DNA from: Comamonadaceae bacterium
GTDB taxonomy: Bacteria; Pseudomonadota; Gammaproteobacteria; Burkholderiales; Burkholderiaceae_C
Length of the DNA stretch: 33,716 nt
Assembly: GCA_013297985.1 (NCBI GenBank)
Contig: JAAFIY010000033.1
Coordinates: 1 to 33,716, forward strand
Direction: 5' to 3'
The translations under genes and the position numbers were made by a program. Of the stretch, positions 31,063-33,716 are shown piece after piece. The notes beneath the pieces are model-generated. The model searched no databases. It saw only the letters and a program-made list of their open reading frames with translations, and was not told where the DNA came from. Numbering within the stretch: position 1 is the first letter of the stretch; every line of letters begins with the position of its first letter.

Positions 31063-32276
31063 AGGGCAGTCGCATCCTTCGTTGGGCCTTGTGGCTAAGC
31101 GTCATCGTGGGGGTGGGCATAGCGAGTGCCTACGGCTTGAAGCAGCTCAAGGCCAAGCGCGATGCGGCCGCTGCGGCGGCCACGGCACCAAGCACGGTGG
31201 CCACCTTGGACTTGGTGCCTTCTGATCTGGTCACCGTGCAAACCGTCACCCTGCAGTCCAGCGTGCCGCTGTCGGGCAGCGTGCGCGCGGTCGACACCGC
31301 CTGGGTCAAGGCGCGCGCTGCCGGCGAGTTGCAAGACTTGAGCGCGCGCGAAGGTGACCGGGTGCAAGCGGGTCAAGTGGTCGCCCGCATCGATGCCACC
31401 GACACCCTCGCCCGGCTGCGCCAGGCTGAGCAGCAGGCCCAGTCGGCCAAAGTGCAAATTGACATCGCCCAGCGCCAATATGACAACAACCGCGCCCTGG
31501 TCGATCAAGGCTTTATCAGCCGTACGGCCTTGGACACCTCTTTGTCTAACTTGCAAGCGGCGCAAGCCAATCACCAAGCTGCTGTTGCCGCAGTTGATGT
31601 GGTGCGCAAGAGCCTAGACGACGCCGTGCTGCGCGCCCCCATCAGTGGCCAAGTGTCGCAACGCGCTGCGCAAAACGGCGAACGAGTGGGCATTGACGCG
31701 CGGGTGCTTGAAATCGTCGATTTGCGCAAACTAGAACTAGAGGCCACGGTCACTGCTGCCGACGCTCCCCAGCTGCGCGTGGGCCAAAGCGCTCAATTGC
31801 GTGTGGAAGGCGTCAGCCAGCCCATTACCGCCAAGCTGGTGCGCATCAGCCCCAGCGCCCAAGGCGCCAGCCGCGCCGTGACCATCTACTTGAGCGTGGC
31901 CAGCCAAGCGGGACTGCGCCAAGGTCTGTTTGCGCAGGGCCAGATCGGTACCGAGCAGCAATCGGTGGCGGCATTACCGGTGGCTGCTGTGCGAGTCGAT
32001 CAGCCGCAGCCCTATGTGCAAGCCTTTGATGCCGCTGCGCAGCGCATTGAGCACATGCGCGTCACGCTCGGTGTGCGCGGCGAAAGCCCCGACGCGCCGG
32101 GCGTGCAATGGGTGGCTGTGCAAGGCTTGGCTGCAGGCGCCCAAGTGCTGCAGGGCAGCGTGGGCACGGTACGCAGCGGCACGCCCGCTAGGCTGGGCAA
32201 GGCCGCAGATGCATCGGCTGCGCCCGCAGGCGCTGCGCAGACCGATGGGCCCAAGCCCCCCACCGCAGCGCGTTAG
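31059..32276 (+). CDS. RND efflux periplasmic adaptor (MFP) subunit
   Basis: A 405-residue membrane-fusion protein that links an RND pump to an outer-membrane channel. The N-terminal helix (WALWLSVIVGVGIASAYGL) anchors it to the inner membrane; no lipobox Cys is seen. The lipoyl halves are VKARAAGELQDLSAREGDRV and, after the hairpin, AVLRAPISGQVSQRAAQNGE; between them lies an alpha-helical hairpin rich in Gln and Ala (about 120-185). The beta-barrel and membrane-proximal domains follow, and the last 25 residues are low-complexity. It lies between tetR (ATGA overlap) and the pump gene (2-base gap). Confidence 0.93.
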   Translation: MKGSRILRWALWLSVIVGVGIASAYGLKQLKAKRDAAAAAATAPSTVATLDLVPSDLVTVQTVTLQSSVPLSGSVRAVDTAWVKARAAGELQDLSAREGDRVQAGQVVARIDATDTLARLRQAEQQAQSAKVQIDIAQRQYDNNRALVDQGFISRTALDTSLSNLQAAQANHQAAVAAVDVVRKSLDDAVLRAPISGQVSQRAAQNGERVGIDARVLEIVDLRKLELEATVTAADAPQLRVGQSAQLRVEGVSQPITAKLVRISPSAQGASRAVTIYLSVASQAGLRQGLFAQGQIGTEQQSVAALPVAAVRVDQPQPYVQAFDAAAQRIEHMRVTLGVRGESPDAPGVQWVAVQGLAAGAQVLQGSVGTVRSGTPARLGKAADASAAPAGAAQTDGPKPPTAAR

Positions 32277-32278
32277 CC

Positions 32279-33716
32279 ATGTGGTTTACCCAAATCAGCC
32301 TGCGCAACCCGGTGTTGGCCACCATGATGATGGTGGCGTTTTTGGTGTTGGGCAGTTTTGCGTATCAGCGCCTGCAAGTTGACCAATTTCCCGCCATTGA
32401 CTTCCCCGTGGTGGTGGTGTCCACCGAGTATCCCGGCGCCTCACCCGATGTGGTGGAAAACGAAGTCACGCGCAAGATTGAAGAAGCCGTCAACTCCATC
32501 GCAGGCATCAATGCGCTGACATCGCGCAGCTATGAAAACACCTCGGTGGTGATCATTGAGTTTCAGCTCAACATCGAGGGCCGCCGCGCCGCCGAGGATG
32601 TGCGTGAAAAAGTCGCCGCCGTGCGCCCCAATTTGCGTGATGAAGTCAAAGAGCCGCGCGTCACCCGGTTTGACCCCGCCGCACGCTCCATCTGGTCAGT
32701 GGCGGTGCTGCCTCCGGCACCAGTGGATGCTACAAATTCTGTAGCTGCTAACGGCGTCTATACGGGCGCTAAAGCCCAAAATGCCTCAAGGCCCACCGCC
32801 GCTGAGAGCACGGGTGCCGTCGAGCTCACCAACTGGGCCGATCAGATTCTGAAAAAGCGCCTGGAAAACGTCCGGGGCGTGGGCCAGGTCACGGTGGTGG
32901 GGGGCACCAAGCGCGCCATCCAAGTGCAATTGGACCCCCGCGCGATGGAGTCGCTAGGGGTGACGGCAGACCAAGTGGTGGCTGCCCTGCGCAGCGAAAA
33001 CCAAAACCTGCCGCTGGGCGCCCTGCGCTCGCTGCAGTCTGAACAAGTCGTGCAGTTGGATGCGCGCATGGGCCGGCCTGAGGACTTCGGCGCCATCATC
33101 GTGGCCCGCAAGGCGCAGTCCAACGGCAGCTTTGCGCCGGTGCGGCTAGATCAGGTGGCTCGCATCCAAGACAGCGCGCTGGAGCGCGATAACCTGGCGC
33201 TGTACAACGGCGAGCCCACGCTGCTGCTCACCGTTATCAAATCGCAAGACGACAACACCATCGCGGTGGTGGACGGCCTGAACAAAGCCTTGGAAGCGGC
33301 GCGCGCCGAAGCCCCGCCTGGGGTGCGGCTGCAGCCGATTTTTGATGGCTCACGCACCATCCGCGTGGGCGTGGCCAATGTGCAGCGCACGCTGATTGAA
33401 GGCGCGGTGCTCACCGTGCTGATCGTGTTTTTGTTCTTGAACTCGTGGCGCTCTACTGTCATCACTGGCTTGACGCTGCCCATTGCGCTGGTGGGCACCT
33501 TTTTGTTCATGTATGTGTTTGGCTTCACCATCAACATGATCACGCTGATGGCCTTGAGCCTGTGCGTGGGCTTGCTGATTGATGACGCGATCGTGGTGCG
33601 CGAAAACATCGTGCGCCATGTGCAGATGGGCAAAACGCCGTTTCAAGCGGCGATGGAAGGCACCCAAGAAATCGGCTTGGCGGTGCTGGCCACCACCTTG
33701 TCGATCGTCGCGGTGT
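32279..33716 (+). CDS. RND multidrug efflux pump inner-membrane subunit, 3' end cut by window
   Basis: An open frame of 479 codons to the right edge, the first half of a protein that is usually about 1,030-1,060 residues. The N-terminus MWFTQISLRNPVLATMMMVA, the periplasmic DQFPAIDFPVVVVSTEYPGA and EVTRKIEEAVNSIAGI blocks and the later VFLFLNSWRSTVITGLTLPI with LCVGLLIDDAIVVRENI (helix 4, proton-relay Asp pair) identify an HAE-1 type pump close to MdtB/MexF-like proteins. In the porter domain, between SIWSVAVL (ends about 144) and LTNWADQILKKRLENV (starts about 182), there is an insertion of roughly 35 residues (PPAPVDATNSVAANGVYTGA onward) derived from the lineage repeat at 32729-32745. The frame is kept. 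Substrate unknown. Confidence 0.92.
   Translation, partial: MWFTQISLRNPVLATMMMVAFLVLGSFAYQRLQVDQFPAIDFPVVVVSTEYPGASPDVVENEVTRKIEEAVNSIAGINALTSRSYENTSVVIIEFQLNIEGRRAAEDVREKVAAVRPNLRDEVKEPRVTRFDPAARSIWSVAVLPPAPVDATNSVAANGVYTGAKAQNASRPTAAESTGAVELTNWADQILKKRLENVRGVGQVTVVGGTKRAIQVQLDPRAMESLGVTADQVVAALRSENQNLPLGALRSLQSEQVVQLDARMGRPEDFGAIIVARKAQSNGSFAPVRLDQVARIQDSALERDNLALYNGEPTLLLTVIKSQDDNTIAVVDGLNKALEAARAEAPPGVRLQPIFDGSRTIRVGVANVQRTLIEGAVLTVLIVFLFLNSWRSTVITGLTLPIALVGTFLFMYVFGFTINMITLMALSLCVGLLIDDAIVVRENIVRHVQMGKTPFQAAMEGTQEIGLAVLATTLSIVAV
32729..32745. repeat. Lineage repeat copy inside the RND pump gene
   Basis: GCTACA-AATTC-TGTAGC, a perfect inverted repeat. The flank to 32772 (CTAACG, GGGCGCTAAAG) extends the similarity to the copy at 8481. 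Confidence 0.85.

Overview
The window is a high-GC, densely coded stretch of a betaproteobacterial chromosome, most probably Burkholderiales and Comamonadaceae-like. This rests on the recognisable gene families and on at least seven copies of a short A/T-rich inverted repeat (GCTAC/GCTAT, A-tract, GTAGC/ATAGC) that I associate with that family. The genus cannot be fixed from sequence alone. I found no tRNA, rRNA, CRISPR array, insertion sequence or phage gene. Apart from the two window edges the genes look intact. No gap between genes exceeds about 240 bases.

Left third (1-11190): sugar-acid metabolism. A FadR-type GntR regulator and the small permease of a TRAP transporter are divergent from a dehydratase-dgoK-dgoA-SDR operon. 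Together they look like a De Ley-Doudoroff route for D-galactose/D-galactonate, with an IlvD/Edd-type dehydratase in place of the enolase-type DgoD. A near-perfect FadR-family operator lies in the shared promoter region. A MarR-MFS pair divergent from a hot-dog thioesterase follows, with a perfect 14-base palindrome between them. Then come glyoxalase I and an overlapping edd-eda pair (Entner-Doudoroff), so two paralogous dehydratase/aldolase modules sit within 10 kb.

Middle (11358-19905): mixed housekeeping and envelope genes. These are an OmpA-domain protein, a ChaC-like protein, a two-subunit molybdenum hydroxylase of the isoquinoline-oxidoreductase type with a Tat signal, pdxH, cutA, a tightly packed minus-strand run (AEC transporter, YdeI-like protein, DUF1214-like and DUF1254-like membrane-anchored proteins), and a doubtful small membrane ORF.

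The most unusual region is 19953-25194. Two tandem, closely similar genes encode about 810-residue secreted proteins whose zincin motif (HEFGHYVLGQYDEY), VWA-like middle and C-terminal beta domain match the layout of animal CLCA proteins. The duplicated unit also carries the terminator and the lineage repeat, and the putative -10 element sits at the same distance from each start. Next is a minus-strand operon of msrA, an ABC ATPase, an FtsX-type permease with a His/Cys-rich loop, a small Cys/His secreted protein and a DUF3299 protein; I infer an envelope metal-handling system.

Right end (28824-33716): glutaryl-CoA dehydrogenase, then a TetR-RND adaptor-RND pump operon running off the window. 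The promoter contains a plausible TetR operator, and the pump carries an in-frame insertion made from the lineage repeat.
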